From Vombatus ursinus (Eukaryota; Chordata; Mammalia; Diprotodontia; Vombatidae): DNA of 64,000 nucleotides. The stretch lies in contig NW_020947390.1 in NCBI RefSeq assembly GCF_900497805.2, forward strand, positions 1,808,756 to 1,872,755, in the 5' to 3' direction. Positions 42,601 to 52,755 of the stretch are shown in pieces. The first letter of the stretch is position 1; every line of letters begins with the position of its first letter. The position numbers and the translations under genes are program-made. A model generated the notes under the pieces. That model was not told the DNA's origin and made no database searches. It saw nothing but the letters and a program-made list of their open reading frames with translations.

Positions 42601-42796
42601 GCCATTTAAGTGCTAACATGTCTCATTTCCCTGAAGTGATTAGTAAAGGAAACTATAATTACCTGTGGATTCATCAAATAAATCAGTACACAGATCCCAG
42701 TGGACTTCATTATCACTAATGCAGATAAATGTTCTGGACATGGAAAATAGAATTGTTAGCTGTCAGCACCAGTGCTCTCAAACCAACATGTTAAGA
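42601..42796. other. No recognised feature
   Basis: Repeat-free spacer, AT-rich, no frame. Confidence 0.3.
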
Positions 42797-43078
42797 CCAT
42801 CCTGGTGGCCCAGTGGATAGAGTTCTGGGCCTAGAATCAGGAAGAACTGAGTTTGTATCTGGCCTCAGATACTTCCTAGCTGGGTGACTCTGGACAAGTC
42901 ATTTAACTTCAATTTGCCTGAGTTTCCTCAACTGTAAAAAATGAGGATAATAACAGCACCTACCTCAAAGGGTTGTTGTGAGGATTAAATAAGATGATCT
43001 CTGTAAAAAGTACTTAACAGAGTGCCTGGCATATAATAGGTGCTATATAAATGTCCCCCTGCCCTTTCATTCCTCATC
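42797..43078 (+). mobile_element. tRNA-derived SINE with AT-rich tail
   Basis: GACCATCCTGGTGGCCCAGT, GAGTTCTGGGCCTAGAATCA, TATCTGGCCTCAGATACTTC, GTTGTTGTGAGGATTAAATA and GTGCTATATAAATGTCCCC. Confidence 0.85.
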
Positions 43079-43117
43079 CTTATTGATAACTCACTCACCT
43101 ACATTTTTTTAATGTTT

Positions 43118-43358
43118 TGTTATTGTTTAGTCATTTCAGTTGTGTCCAATTCTTTGTGACCACATTTGGGGTTTTCTTGGCAAAGATACTAGAGTAGTTT
43201 GCCTTCTTCAGATCATTTTACAGATGAGGAAACTGAGGCAAACAGAGCTAAGTGACTTGCCCAGGGTCACACAGTTAGGAAATATCTGAGGCTGGATTTG
43301 AACTCAAGAAGATGAGATTTCAGGCCTGGCACTCTATCCACTGTGCTACCTAGCTTTC
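43118..43358 (-). mobile_element. tRNA-derived SINE with RTE-type tail
   Basis: TTAGTCATTTCAGTTGTGTC at 43127 (RTE-like end), GGGGTTTTCTTGGCAAAGAT, CTTGCCCAGGGTCACACAGT at 43256 and CCACTGTGCTACCTAGC. Nearly complete. Confidence 0.9.
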
Positions 43359-43364
43359 CATTTT

Positions 43365-43520
43365 AAAGGTTTACAAAGCACTTTTCTCACAACTACCTGA
43401 TGGTGGGTCGTCTAAGTATTTTCATTTCCATTTTACATTTAAAGGAACTATGTCTCAGAGAGGAAAAGTAATTTGTCCAAAGTGGCATAGTTCAGTACAA
43501 GAGTCGTAACCATATTCCCT
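43365..43520 (-). mobile_element. MIR-like SINE
   Basis: AAGGTTTACAAAGCACTTTT at 43366, ATTTCCATTTTACATTTAAA, TCTCAGAGAGGAAAAGTAAT. Confidence 0.6.
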
Positions 43521-43544
43521 GACTCTACCCAGCGATGATGAATA

Positions 43545-43760
43545 AGAGTCAGTAAGATAAGGGTTCAAATCCTACCTCTGACATTTAGTAGCTGTGTGAG
43601 CATGGGCAAGTAACTTAACCTCTCTGAACCTCAGTTACCCCATCTGTGAAAGGAAATAATAATGTCTGTAGTACTTATATCATGGAGTTATTGTCAGGAT
43701 AAAACATGCACAAAGTATGTAAAATGCTTTATGAACCTTAAAGTATTATATAAATAACTA
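43545..43760 (+). mobile_element. SINE/MIR with AT-rich tail
   Basis: AGGGTTCAAATCCTACCTCT at 43560, GTGAGCATGGGCAAGTAACT, CTCAGTTACCCCATCTGTGA and AAAGTATTATATAAATAACT, ending in ATG repeats. Confidence 0.75.
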
Positions 43761-43784
43761 TGATGATGATGATGGCCTTTAGAT

Positions 43785-43950
43785 CTAGAAAAAGATCTCA
43801 CTGGTCATCTAACATGTTATAGATGAGGACATCAAAGCCCAGAGAAGTCAAATGCCTTCCCTCAGGTCACACAACTATTAAATAAAGGATTCTAAATTTA
43901 AAATCAGTGAGTCTTGACTCCCCACCAGGGCCCTGGACATTATACCATAT
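43785..43950 (-). mobile_element. MIR-like SINE
   Basis: AAGATCTCACTGGTCATCTA at 43792, ATAGATGAGGACATCAAAGC, CTCAGGTCACACAACTATTA. Confidence 0.6.
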
Positions 43951-44104
43951 TACCTACCTTCCCTCATCAGAAAAGTAATCATTTCGGTTTCTGTTTCCCC
44001 CTTAATTCCTGGGGAACCATTTAAAGGACCAGATCTTATTGGTCTGGGGAACATGAGAGGTTTTTTTACCCTAAAAAATATATTCATTCTCTTGCCTTGT
44101 AGAG

Positions 44105-44261
44105 TATCTCCTGGGATGGGGAACCTGTGGCCTCAAGGCCACATGTGGCCCTCTAAGTCCTCAAATGTGGCCCTAACTCTTTGACTGTCAAAAGGCCACA
44201 CTTCAGGACCTAGAGGGCCACATGTGGCCTCGAGGCCACAGGCTCCCCACCCCAGGAGATA
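44105..44261. mobile_element. Palindromic hAT-like MITE
   Basis: A near-perfect 157-bp inverted repeat with essentially no spacer. The outer arms TATCTCCTGGG (44105-44115) and CCCAGGAGATA (44251-44261) are exact complements. GGCCACATGTGGCC occurs near each end, and the centre CTTTGACTGTCAAAAG is itself palindromic. The CAGGGGTGGGGAACCTG-type terminus is typical of marsupial hAT/Charlie non-autonomous elements. Confidence 0.7.
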
Positions 44262-44264
44262 AAG

Positions 44265-44640
44265 ATTTGCTTTGCATCCATTTAACGCAACTTTGAAAGG
44301 CAAAACAATGTAAATTTAATTACAAACCTGTTATGGCAAGATTTTCATTTAATAACTGAAATTTTAAATCAATAAAATGTGTAATATGGTTATAATAGAA
44401 ATATAGTGATAAACATCTCTAAATATGTAAGGAACATAATGAGCTTGACTAGACCTAAGGCACTCATTTAAATATTCAAGGAATTAACTACAAATGCCCG
44501 CCTCTAATGAATGGTCATAATGAAACCTTCCTTAGAGCTATAAATGCTTTATTCTTGGTGATTGTTACAAGCTCATGAAACAGCACATAGCAGTTTCCCA
44601 GTTTTCAGTCTAATTCCAACCTTCCCTCTCAGAAGGGCAA
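44265..44640. other. Candidate conserved non-coding block
   Basis: Repeat-free, AT-rich, non-simple DNA with many TAAT-type words (TTTAATTACAAACC at 44315, CTCTAATGAATGGTCATAAT near 44502), no frame. Appearance suggests a homeodomain-rich enhancer, but this is appearance only. Confidence 0.25.
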
Positions 44641-44769
44641 AATAAGTACCTACAACAAACACCTTCTCAAGGAAGATGAGAGAAAATTGTTTTTTTCCAG
44701 CCTTGTAGTTGGTGACCACCATAGCTGCTAGTTTCCCTGTGCCAAGGATTTAAGAGGGCATCAGTGAAA

Positions 44770-44870
44770 GCAGGGACTGTTTCAGTTTTGTCCTTTTATC
44801 CCCAGAGCTTTGTACATGCCTAGCACATAGTAGCTACTTAACAAATGCTCATTGGTTGATTAATTGACAG
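44770..44870 (+). mobile_element. L2 LINE 3' terminus
   Basis: TATCCCCAGAGCTTTGTACA at 44798, TAGCACATAGTAGCTACTTA and ACAAATGCTCATTGG. Confidence 0.8.
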
Positions 44871-44879
44871 AATGAAAGG

Positions 44880-45055
44880 AGGCTGGATTTAGAGGTAGGT
44901 AGCCTGTGTTCAAATCCCTGCTTTGCCACTTACTCCCAACCTGTAACTTTGGGGGAAAAAATTTACCTCTCTAGGACTAAATTTCCTCATTTGTAGAATA
45001 AGACGGTTAGACTAGATGATCTCTAAGGTTCCTTTCAACTCTATGATCCATGGCT
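44880..45055 (+). mobile_element. MIR
   Basis: AGGCTGGATTTAGAGGTAGG, GTGTTCAAATCCCTGCTTTG, TTTCCTCATTTGTAGAATAA, AGACTAGATGATCTCTAAGG and TTTCAACTCTATGATCC. Confidence 0.85.
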
Positions 45056-45189
45056 TATAGCTCAGAGTTTAACTGCTCCAAGCTGTGGCCACTCAGTGAA
45101 ATCTCCACTTTATCAGATCAATTCATTCCAAGAAAGCTGATCCAACAGAACAATAAGGGGAAGTGACCCTAGAAATAAGTAATGAGGAA

Positions 45190-46307
45190 AGAACAGCAAC
45201 CACAAAACAATTAAAAATGAATGTTAAACCCTACAAAGTAAACAAAAAATTAATTGAAATAATTTATAAATTCAACAAACCTGCAGGAAATCCACCTAAA
45301 TGATTAGCCCTCTTGCATTTCTTTATAACACCAACAAAACCGAGTAGGAAGAACTATAAAGAGAAATCCTATTCAAAATAAGTACAAAACATATAAAATA
45401 TTTAGGAATGTATCTACCAAAAAATTACCAAAGAACTATATAAATCCAACCATAAAACATTCTTTGCAGGAATAAAGACAGAACTAAATAATTGGAGACA
45501 TTAATTGCTCTAATAAATCAAGTTAATATAATAAAAATGACAATACTACTTAAAATAATTACCTTATTCAGTACCATATCAATCAAACTACCAAACGATT
45601 ATTCTACAGAAATAAAAAAAATGACAATTCTATGGAGAGGACAGAGTTTATAACTAGATGGTTGATAGAGAGGATCAAACAAGATGAAATAGACAGTTTT
45701 AACTATATAAAATTAAAAAGTTTTTGCACGAACAAATCTAATGCCATTAAAATGAGGAAGGAAACAGGTAACAGGAAAAACCTTTGCAGGGGTTTTATCA
45801 ATCTCTGACAAAGGTCTCAAGTCCAATATGAAACTGATTCAAATTTATAACACTATTATTGTATCATATATTATTATTATGATGATGATGATGTTACCTT
45901 ACCTTGCCATACATTATATTATATTATGTTATGTTGTTCTCTAATAGATGTGAACAGACAGTTTTCAAAGGAAGAAATCTAAGCTATCAACAACCATATA
46001 AAAATGTTCCAAATCACAAATAAAGAAAATATGCAACTCTGAGGTTCTACCTCACAGCCATCAGAGTAGTAAAAACGACAAAAGAAAAATGACAAATGTT
46101 GGAAGGGTAGCAGGTTAACAGGCACATTTGTGCATCATTGGTGAAGTTCCGAATTGGTCTAGCCAATCTGGAAAGCAGTTTGGAACTATGTCCCAAACTA
46201 AATTGTATATAATCTTTGACCCAGCTATACCATGCATATACCCTAAAAAAAATCAAATAGGAAAAAGACTCACATGTACAAAGGTATTTATGTTTCATTC
46301 TGCGTTT
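45190..46307 (+). mobile_element. L1 ORF2 remnant (C-terminal half)
   Basis: Decayed L1 ORF2: AGAGAAATCCTATTCAAAAT at 45360, AAATATTTAGGAATGTATCT, AACCATAAAACATTCTTTGC, TCTATGGAGAGGACAGAGTT near 45630, AAATTAAAAAGTTTTTGCAC, AATATGAAACTGATTCAAAT, GAACAGACAGTTTTCAAAGG at 45951, TGTTGGAAGGGTAGCAGGTT and GCATCATTGGTGAAGTTCCG. A (TAT/ATG)n patch at 45850-45940 interrupts it. Many stops. Confidence 0.75.
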
Positions 46308-46430
46308 TAAGTCCATCTCTCTGGTAGGAAGTAAGTGCTCTGTTTCATCTTCAGTCTCTGGACTTGAAGTTAATCATTGCATTGATTAAAGTTCCAAAGT
46401 CTTTTAGGTTCTCTTTATAATGTTGTTATA
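46308..46430 (-). mobile_element. L1 3' UTR fragment
   Basis: TCTCTCTGGTAGGAAGTAAG at 46315 and TAATCATTGCATTGATTAAA at 46371 match the L1 3' UTR seen at 39020-39120 in the same orientation. Confidence 0.55.
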
Positions 46431-46439
46431 TAAATTATA

Positions 46440-47095
46440 CTCCTTTTTGTGCTCACTTCACTATTATATTTGATTTTATTATACTTGATCCATTTTTCTA
46501 GCCTATTAAGATCTTTGTGGATTTCATTTCCACATATTAGCTATCACTCCCAGTTTCTTGTCTTGGGAAAATCTGATAAACATGTCATCTAAAATTTCAA
46601 CTAAGTCACTGAGAAAAATGTTGAACAAAACAGGGCCAAGGAGAGAACCCTGGAGCGCTAAATTTAGAGACCTCTCCATAAAAGCCATTGACTAATTAGT
46701 CAATTATGACTAGCAAAGTCCCATCTTTCCAGTGCTTCTGAATCTACCTAATTTGATTACATAGTCCAAATATGTCTTATCACTCTCAACCAAAAAAGAA
46801 AGCATGGTAAATGCTTTGCTAAAATCTATATATATACTGTAACTATAGCATTTTTCTGGTTTACCAGTATAACAAACTTATTAAAAGAAGAAATATGGTT
46901 AGTTTGCAATTTTCTTGACAAATGAATTTATACTAGTTCGTGGTGATCACATTTTCTTTTCTAAACGCTCACAAGCCATTCCTTTAATAGTATGTCTTTG
47001 GAGTTTGCCAGTAATCAAAGTTAAGTTCATCATCTTAAAGTTTATGGACTCTTCTCTCTTTACCTTTTTGAAAATCAGGATGTGTCCTTTCACCC
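46440..47095 (-). mobile_element. CR1/L3-like LINE
   Basis: TTCTAGCCTATTAAGATCTT at 46496, GAACAAAACAGGGCCAAGGA, AAGCATGGTAAATGCTTTGC at 46800, ACTCTTCTCTCTTTACCTTT. Orientation as at 34190. Confidence 0.7.
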
Positions 47096-47099
47096 TATA

Positions 47100-47215
47100 G
47101 TTCTTTATAATTTATTAAGTACTTACTATGTTCCAAGTACTGTGCACTGCAGATAGATACAAAGACAAAAACCAAATAGTTCTTGCTATTGAGGAGCTTA
47201 CATTTTATTGGAATA
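47100..47215 (+). repeat. Mammal-wide repeat, copy 5 (partial)
   Basis: TAATTTATTAAGTACTTACT at 47109, GTTCCAAGTACTGTGCACTG and AGGAGCTTACATTTTATTGG. Confidence 0.6.
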
Positions 47216-47440
47216 GAAAAACTATATCTTGGTAACCTGATCTTGACTCCATCTTCTACAAATTTCTTTAAAAATCTAAGCTGGTTATCAAGTTCCTTAA
47301 TACAGTCACATTGGTCAATTTAAATAGTTGCTCTATCTTTCTAATAGGAATCATTTGTCTTCAGAATTTCATTGTTGTGAACTTCCCATTCTTCTTGGGT
47401 CAACCTCTCCTACTTCCCAATACTCATTCACTCCTCATAG
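47216..47440 (-). mobile_element. Probable CR1/L3 continuation
   Basis: Weak resemblance to CR1/L3 upstream sequence in reverse. Assigned mainly by position next to 46440-47095. Confidence 0.25.
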
Positions 47441-47742
47441 TGGGCCCTACTTACTCTTCAACCCCTTGTAGTCTGGCTTCTGACTCATTATCACTAAAAC
47501 CAAAATATTTTTTCTGGTCCTTCTGTTTAATTTCTCTATTGTTTTTGATATTGATCATCCACCCTCATACACTCTCCTCCAGTTCCCTGACCATGCATAA
47601 TTGTGATCTCCTTCTGCCTCTGACCACACATTCCATGTCTCTTTTTCTGATTTCACTTCCTTCTCCAATCCTTTAAACATGGATACCCCTGAAATTCTAT
47701 CCTTTGTTATGTTCTCTCAACACATTCTTCCTTGATGGCATA
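47441..47742 (+). mobile_element. L2 LINE ORF2 end, left half of a split copy
   Basis: CCTTGTAGTCTGGCTTCTGA at 47463, CAGTTCCCTGACCATGCATA, TCTATCCTTTGTTATGTTCT at 47697 and CTTCCTTGATGGCATACT. Interrupted by an L1 and resumed at 51316 with the next L2 segment, so one L2 spans both. Confidence 0.7.
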
Positions 47743-48249
47743 CTCCAATTCTTTTTTTTTCTTGTAATATATTTTTATTTATTTTGTAAAATATTTCCAA
47801 ATTATATGTAAAAAATTAACTTTCACTTTAAAAATTTTTAAGTTCCAAATTTTCTCCCTTCATCTTACCATTCCTCCAGTCCTTGAGGAGGCAAACAATG
47901 ATATTGATTATATATGTGAAGTCATGCAAAACCCATTTTTATATTAGCCATATTGCAAAAGAAAACACAAAAAATAAAGAAAGTAAAAGAAAGTATGCTT
48001 CCATCTGCACTCAGAATTCATCAGTTCCTTCTCTGGAGATGGATTACATTTTTTATACTGGACTTTTGGAATTGTCTTGGATCACTGTCTTGATCAGAGT
48101 AGCTAAGTCTCTCACAGTTGACCATTACAATGTTCTCCTGGTTCTGCTCACTTCACTTTGTTCATATAAATCTTTCCAGATTTTTCTAAGAGCATCCTGC
48201 TCATCATTTCTTATAGCATAATAGTATTCCATCACAATCATATACCACA

Positions 48250-49105
48250 ACTTATTCAGCTATTCCCTGATTGATGGGCATCCCCTCAATTTCCAGTTCT
48301 TTGCCACCACAAAAAAATAGCTGCTATACATATTTTTGCACAGATAGGTCCTTTTCCCTTTTCTTTGCTGTCTTTGGAATACAGATGGTATGGCAATAGT
48401 ATTTCTGGGTCAAAGGGATTATATTGTTTTCTAGCCTTTTGGGTACAGCTTCAAATTGTTTTCAGAAGAGTTGAACTACTTCACATTCCACCAACAGTTC
48501 CCTATATATTTGATAAATGAGGTGTTTATCAGAGAAACTTGTGGTAAAAATAATTTTCCCAGTTTGTACTTTTCCTTCTAATTTTGGCTGCATTAGTTTT
48601 GTTTGTGCAATAACTTTTACTTTTATGTAATCAAAATTATCCATTCACCACCTGTGAGCCTCTCTACCTTTTGTTTGGTCATAAATTCTTCCTTTATCCC
48701 AGAATCTGACAGTCACATTTTTTTCATGCTCCCCTAATCTATTTATGATATCACCCTTTATATTTAATCATTTATCCATTTTGAACTTATCTTGGTATAT
48801 AGGGTAAGGTACTGGTCTATGTCTATTTTCTTCCAAACTGCTTTCCAATTTTCTAGCAATTTTTGTCAAATAGTGAGTTCTTAACCCAAAAGATTGAATT
48901 TTGGGGTTTATCAAAACTAGATTGCTGTGGTCATTTACTACTGTGTATGGTGTACCTAAGTCATCCCACTAATTCACCACTCTATTTCTTAGCTGGTACC
49001 AGATTGTTTTCATGATTACTGCTTTGTAATACAGTTTGAAATCTAGTACTGCTAGACTACCTTCCTTTACATTTTTTCCCATTGATTTTCTTGATATTCT
49101 TGACC
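48250..49105 (-). pseudogene. L1 ORF2 C-terminal remnant
   Basis: ORF2p carries the endonuclease and reverse transcriptase of L1. Only its end is here: the sense equivalent of the DFKLYYKA-type motif (plus-strand CTGCTTTGTAATACAGTTTG at 49020), followed by decayed thumb and C-terminal sequence. Plus-strand CATCACAATCATATACCACA at 48230 marks the ORF2 end/3' UTR area. Internal losses occur (one near 48495). Non-functional. Confidence 0.7.
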
Positions 49106-49457
49106 TTTTGTTCTTCCTGAATATCTCCTTATCCTCCTACTTCAGTGGTGATCAAGACAGATTTCTTTTACCAACTGAACCTACGTGTGTGTGTACACAC
49201 ATCTTTTTCCCCTCTTTGATGTATTTCCCTCACAAACACCATTTCCCCTCCACTACAAAAGTTCTTCTTTGCATGCCTCTTTTATCTGAGATAATTTCCC
49301 CCATTCTTCCTCTCCCTTTCCCTTTCTCCTAGGGTATTCCTCTTTCTCACCCATCCATTTTTTTTAATATCATCCCAACACAATCCGCTCATCCTGCAGT
49401 ATGTAGAATACTTCTAACTGCCTTAATAAATGACAAAGTTCTTAAAAGTTATATTTA

Positions 49458-50410
49458 TCATATTCCCATATCGGAATGTAAACAGTTTAACCTTATTGAT
49501 TCTCTTATGATTTCTCTTTCATGTTTGCCTTTTTTTGTTTCTCTTGAGACTTGTATTTTAAAGTAAAATTTTGTATTCAGCTCTGATCTTTTCATCAGGA
49601 AGGCTTGAATGTCCTCTATTTCATTAAATATCCTTTCTTTTCCTTTGAACAATTATACTTAGTTTGCTGGGTAGATTATTCTTAATTATAATCCTAACTC
49701 TTTTGCCTTCTAGAATATCATATTGCAAGCCCTCTGCTCCTTTAGCATGGTAGTTGCTAAATTTTGTGTGATTCTGACTGTGATTTCATAATATTTGAAT
49801 AGTTTCTTTCTGGGTGCTTGAAGTATTTTCCCTCTGACCTGAGAGCTCTGGAATTTGTCTATAATGTACATGGGAGCCTTCATTGTGGGACCACTTTCTG
49901 GTGGTAATCTATGAATTCTTTTAGTGTATTTTTTGCCTTCTTGTTCTAGGACATTATGTCAGTTTTCTTTGATAATTTATTAAGATATGATGTCTAACCT
50001 TTTTCTTTGATCATGGCTTTCAGGTAGTCTGCCAATTCTTAAATTATTCCTCCTCAATCTATTTTCCAGTTCAGTTGTTTTTCCTGATGAGATATTTCAC
50101 ATTTTCTTTTATTTTTTTCATTCTTTTGACTTTTTTTTATTGTTTCTTGATTTCTTATGAAGTTATTAGTTTCCACTTGCCCAAATGTAATGTTTAAGGA
50201 ATGATTTTCTTCAGGGAGCTTTTGTACCTCTTTTTCCACTTGGCCAATTCTGTTTTTTAAGGTGTTGTTTTTTTCAGTATTTTTTGTGCCTCTTTTACCA
50301 AGCTGTTGTCTTTTCATGATTTTATTCCCTCACTTGCATTTCTTTACCTAATTTTTCACCTACCATTCTTATTTGATTTTGAAAATTTTTTTAGCTATTC
50401 CAGGATTTTT
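49458..50410 (-). pseudogene. L1 ORF1 remnant
   Basis: Homologous to 16611-17664. The frame 50054-50317 keeps part of the coiled coil (KNRIGQVEKEVQKLPEENHSL). The frame at 49458-49652 keeps ERIFNEIEDIQAFLMKRSELN, the C-terminal domain end. Between are stops and frame changes, and it is more diverged than the 16.6-kb copy. Confidence 0.75.
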
Positions 50411-51300
50411 TGTTTGGCTTGTGTCAAAATCACATTTTTCTTCGAGGCTTTCCTTGTAGCTGTTTTGACTTCATTGTTTTTCTTGAGTTTGTGTCTTGAT
50501 CATCCCTGTCACTATAGTAGCTTTTCATGGTAAAGCTCTTATTGTTGTTTGCTGATTTTCCCAACCTATTTCTTGACTTTGAATTTATGTTAAAAGTGGG
50601 TTCTGTTTCTGGCATGGGGCTCAGGGTGGGAATGGGGAGAAAAAACTTTAGTCTTTTTCACACTGCTTTTTCAGAGCTAGTTCTGGGGTTTTGGAAGTTT
50701 TCATTGCTTCCAAGGTCATGTGATCTGAGGAGAGCTGAGGTCACTGCTCTTTTGCTCTTGGCTCTGCTCTTTACACAGAAAGTGGCCCTGATTTCTTAGA
50801 ACACAATTGATACTGCTCCTCAGGTCCCCCGCTCCCTTGTGACCAGAAATGATATTGCTCCTTACAGACTCTGCTCCTTGTTGACAGAAGGGGCTCCTCT
50901 TTACCCTTGAACTGTGACCCAGAAGTGGGTATTCTGCATCCAGTGATAGCGTAGTGTCCCCTGTAATCTCTTTCTGACCAGTTGCTAGGTTCCCTTACCA
51001 TCTCTTGTTTGAGAACTCCCAAAGATGCTGCTGCTTCTGTCACCACTTCCTACTCCCACCACTAGTGTTTCATCCACATGGGTCCCTGGCCAGCCTCCAC
51101 CCCCATGTCACAGACCTCTCTTGCTGACCTCCTAAGTTATCTTAGATTCAAAGAATGTCTCACCCTGACCTTTTGTTGACTATGACACTCCAGAATTCTA
51201 TTTCAGGCATTATTTTAAAGTTTTTTTGGAAGAAAATGTTGGGAGAGCTCAGCTGAGTGCTCTCTCTACTCCACCATCTTGGCTCCATCCACAAAGACAA
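50411..51300 (-). promoter_or_regulatory. L1 5' UTR (decayed internal promoter)
   Basis: Corresponds to 17665-18499 and ends at the L1 start motif. Less GC-rich than that copy, consistent with CpG decay. Frames at 50527-50799 and 50771-51046 are incidental. Confidence 0.5.
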
Positions 51301-51315
51301 GCATCCTCCAATTCT

Positions 51316-52285
51316 AAGGCTTCAATTAATCACCTGTACCCTGATGATTCCTACATCTGTATCACTACTCTCAAACTCTCTCCTGAGCGCTAGTCCTATA
51401 GTGCTACCACCTGTTGAGTACCACTGACTGTTCTGATAGCACCTAAAGCACATCAAAACGTAACTCCACTTTCCCCTACTACATATTTCTTTCCCTAATT
51501 GCTCCATTTTTGTGGAAGGTACATTTTCCCAGGTGCATAAATCATCTTTAACTCTTTCATCTCCCCCTTCATTCTTCACATCCAGCCAGTTAGCAAATCC
51601 AATCAGTTTTGCCTTAGCAAGTTCTCTCTGAGCTTTCCTTGCCTTTTCTCTATAGTTACAGCCATTCTAGTTCCATTTTTCTCCTCTCCTATCCCATGAC
51701 CACATTAATCAATAAGTAGTAACTCTAATGAACTGTTATTATCATATTTCTACTAAAGAACTTTCAGTGAATCCCATTTGTGTATGGAATAGAAGATAAA
51801 CTCCTGAACTTGGCATTCAAGGTTCACCATAATCTGGCTCCTATCTTCCCAGCCCTATCTCATACTTTCCCTTTGTATACTCTGTTTCAGCTCAAACTGA
51901 ACTACTTCCCTTCCATTCTTGTCCTATCTTCTTCCATCTCTGACTGCCATTTCCCATGCCTAGAATAAACTCCCCTACTCCCATCTCTTGTCTATAAAAA
52001 CTGTCTTCCTTCAAGAGCCTAATCAGGTGCCACCTTCTCTATGATGCCTTTCTGAACTCCTCCAGATGAAAAATGAGCCCTCTCTTCTCAAATTTTCCAT
52101 TGCATTTAATCTAGACTTCTTTGGATTTATCATATTCTGCCTTCTATCATAGCTTTTTGTTTACCTATTATTTTTCCCCCTTTCAGATTACAAGCACATT
52201 GAAGCAAGATCTGTGTCATATCTGTCTTTGTAGCTTATGTGCACAACACAGTGCTTTGTACATATAGTGGGAATTGAATAAAGAT
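51316..52285 (+). mobile_element. L2 LINE, right half of the split copy
   Basis: CCCTGATGATTCCTACATCT at 51339 (the DD of the L2 reverse transcriptase region), AACTCTCTCCTGAGCGCTAG, ACATCCAGCCAGTTAGCAAA, ACCATAATCTGGCTCCTATC at 51827, GACTGCCATTTCCCATGCCT, CAGGTGCCACCTTCTCTATG and GTAGCTTATGTGCACAACAC, ending AATTGAATAAAG. One of the longest L2 copies here. Confidence 0.8.
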
Positions 52286-52396
52286 TTTTTTTTAATAAGT
52301 GAACCAAGTTGACATTGAAAACTAAATTACCTGTGACAAATTTTCACCAGTACATAACATTCTTACTACTAAATGACTTTTCTTCTCCTAATCTAT

Positions 52397-52445
52397 AAAC
52401 ATATATATGTATACATATATTATATAGACATACATATGTAAATAT
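52397..52445. repeat. TATA/TATG low-complexity patch
   Basis: Alternating ACATATATATG-type words between L2 and a SINE. Confidence 0.8.
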
Positions 52446-52504
52446 AAACCATGAGTATATGTCACCTCTTCTTCTACTCCTACTCCTGTATCCTGTAGCA
52501 AAAC

Positions 52505-52755
52505 AGCTAGGTGGCATGGTGGACAGAGCACTGAACCTGTAGTCAGAAAGATTTGAATTTGCATCGTTCCTCAAATACTAGCTGTGTGACCCTGGACAAG
52601 TCACTTAACCTCTATCAGACTCAGATTATTCATTTTACAATGGAGATGACATCACCTATATCACAGGTTTGATGTAAGGACCGAATGAGATAATTTATGT
52701 AAAGTGATTTTGAAATCTTAAAATACTATATAAATGTTAGTTATTATTATCCTGC
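52505..52755 (+). mobile_element. tRNA-derived SINE with AT-rich tail
   Basis: CAGCTAGGTGGCATGGTGGA at 52505, CTGTAGTCAGAAAGATTTGA, GTGTGACCCTGGACAAGTCA at 52583 and ACTATATAAATGTTAGTTAT. Confidence 0.85.

Larger units (their letters stand above)
47743..51315 (-). mobile_element. L1, both ends present, most of ORF2 missing
   Basis: CTCCAATTCT flanks it (47743-47752 and 51306-51315), with a T-run just inside the left copy. Minus-strand order: 5' start GGATGGAGCCAAGATGGTGG near 51291, 5' UTR to about 50420, ORF1 remnant, a 0.4-kb joint, only the last part of ORF2 (49105-48250), and the 3' UTR to 47753. The endonuclease and most of the reverse transcriptase are absent. It splits an L2. A 14-bp stretch between the L1 start and the right repeat is unexplained. 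Confidence 0.7.

Noticed and set aside
19857-43358. tRNA genes
   Set aside because: The A-box/B-box-like blocks belong to SINEs with decayed cloverleaf pairing and SINE 3' ends.
47311-47676. 121-residue plus-strand frame
   Set aside because: Covers decayed CR1/L3 and L2 sequence; hydrophobic composition comes from pyrimidine-rich DNA.
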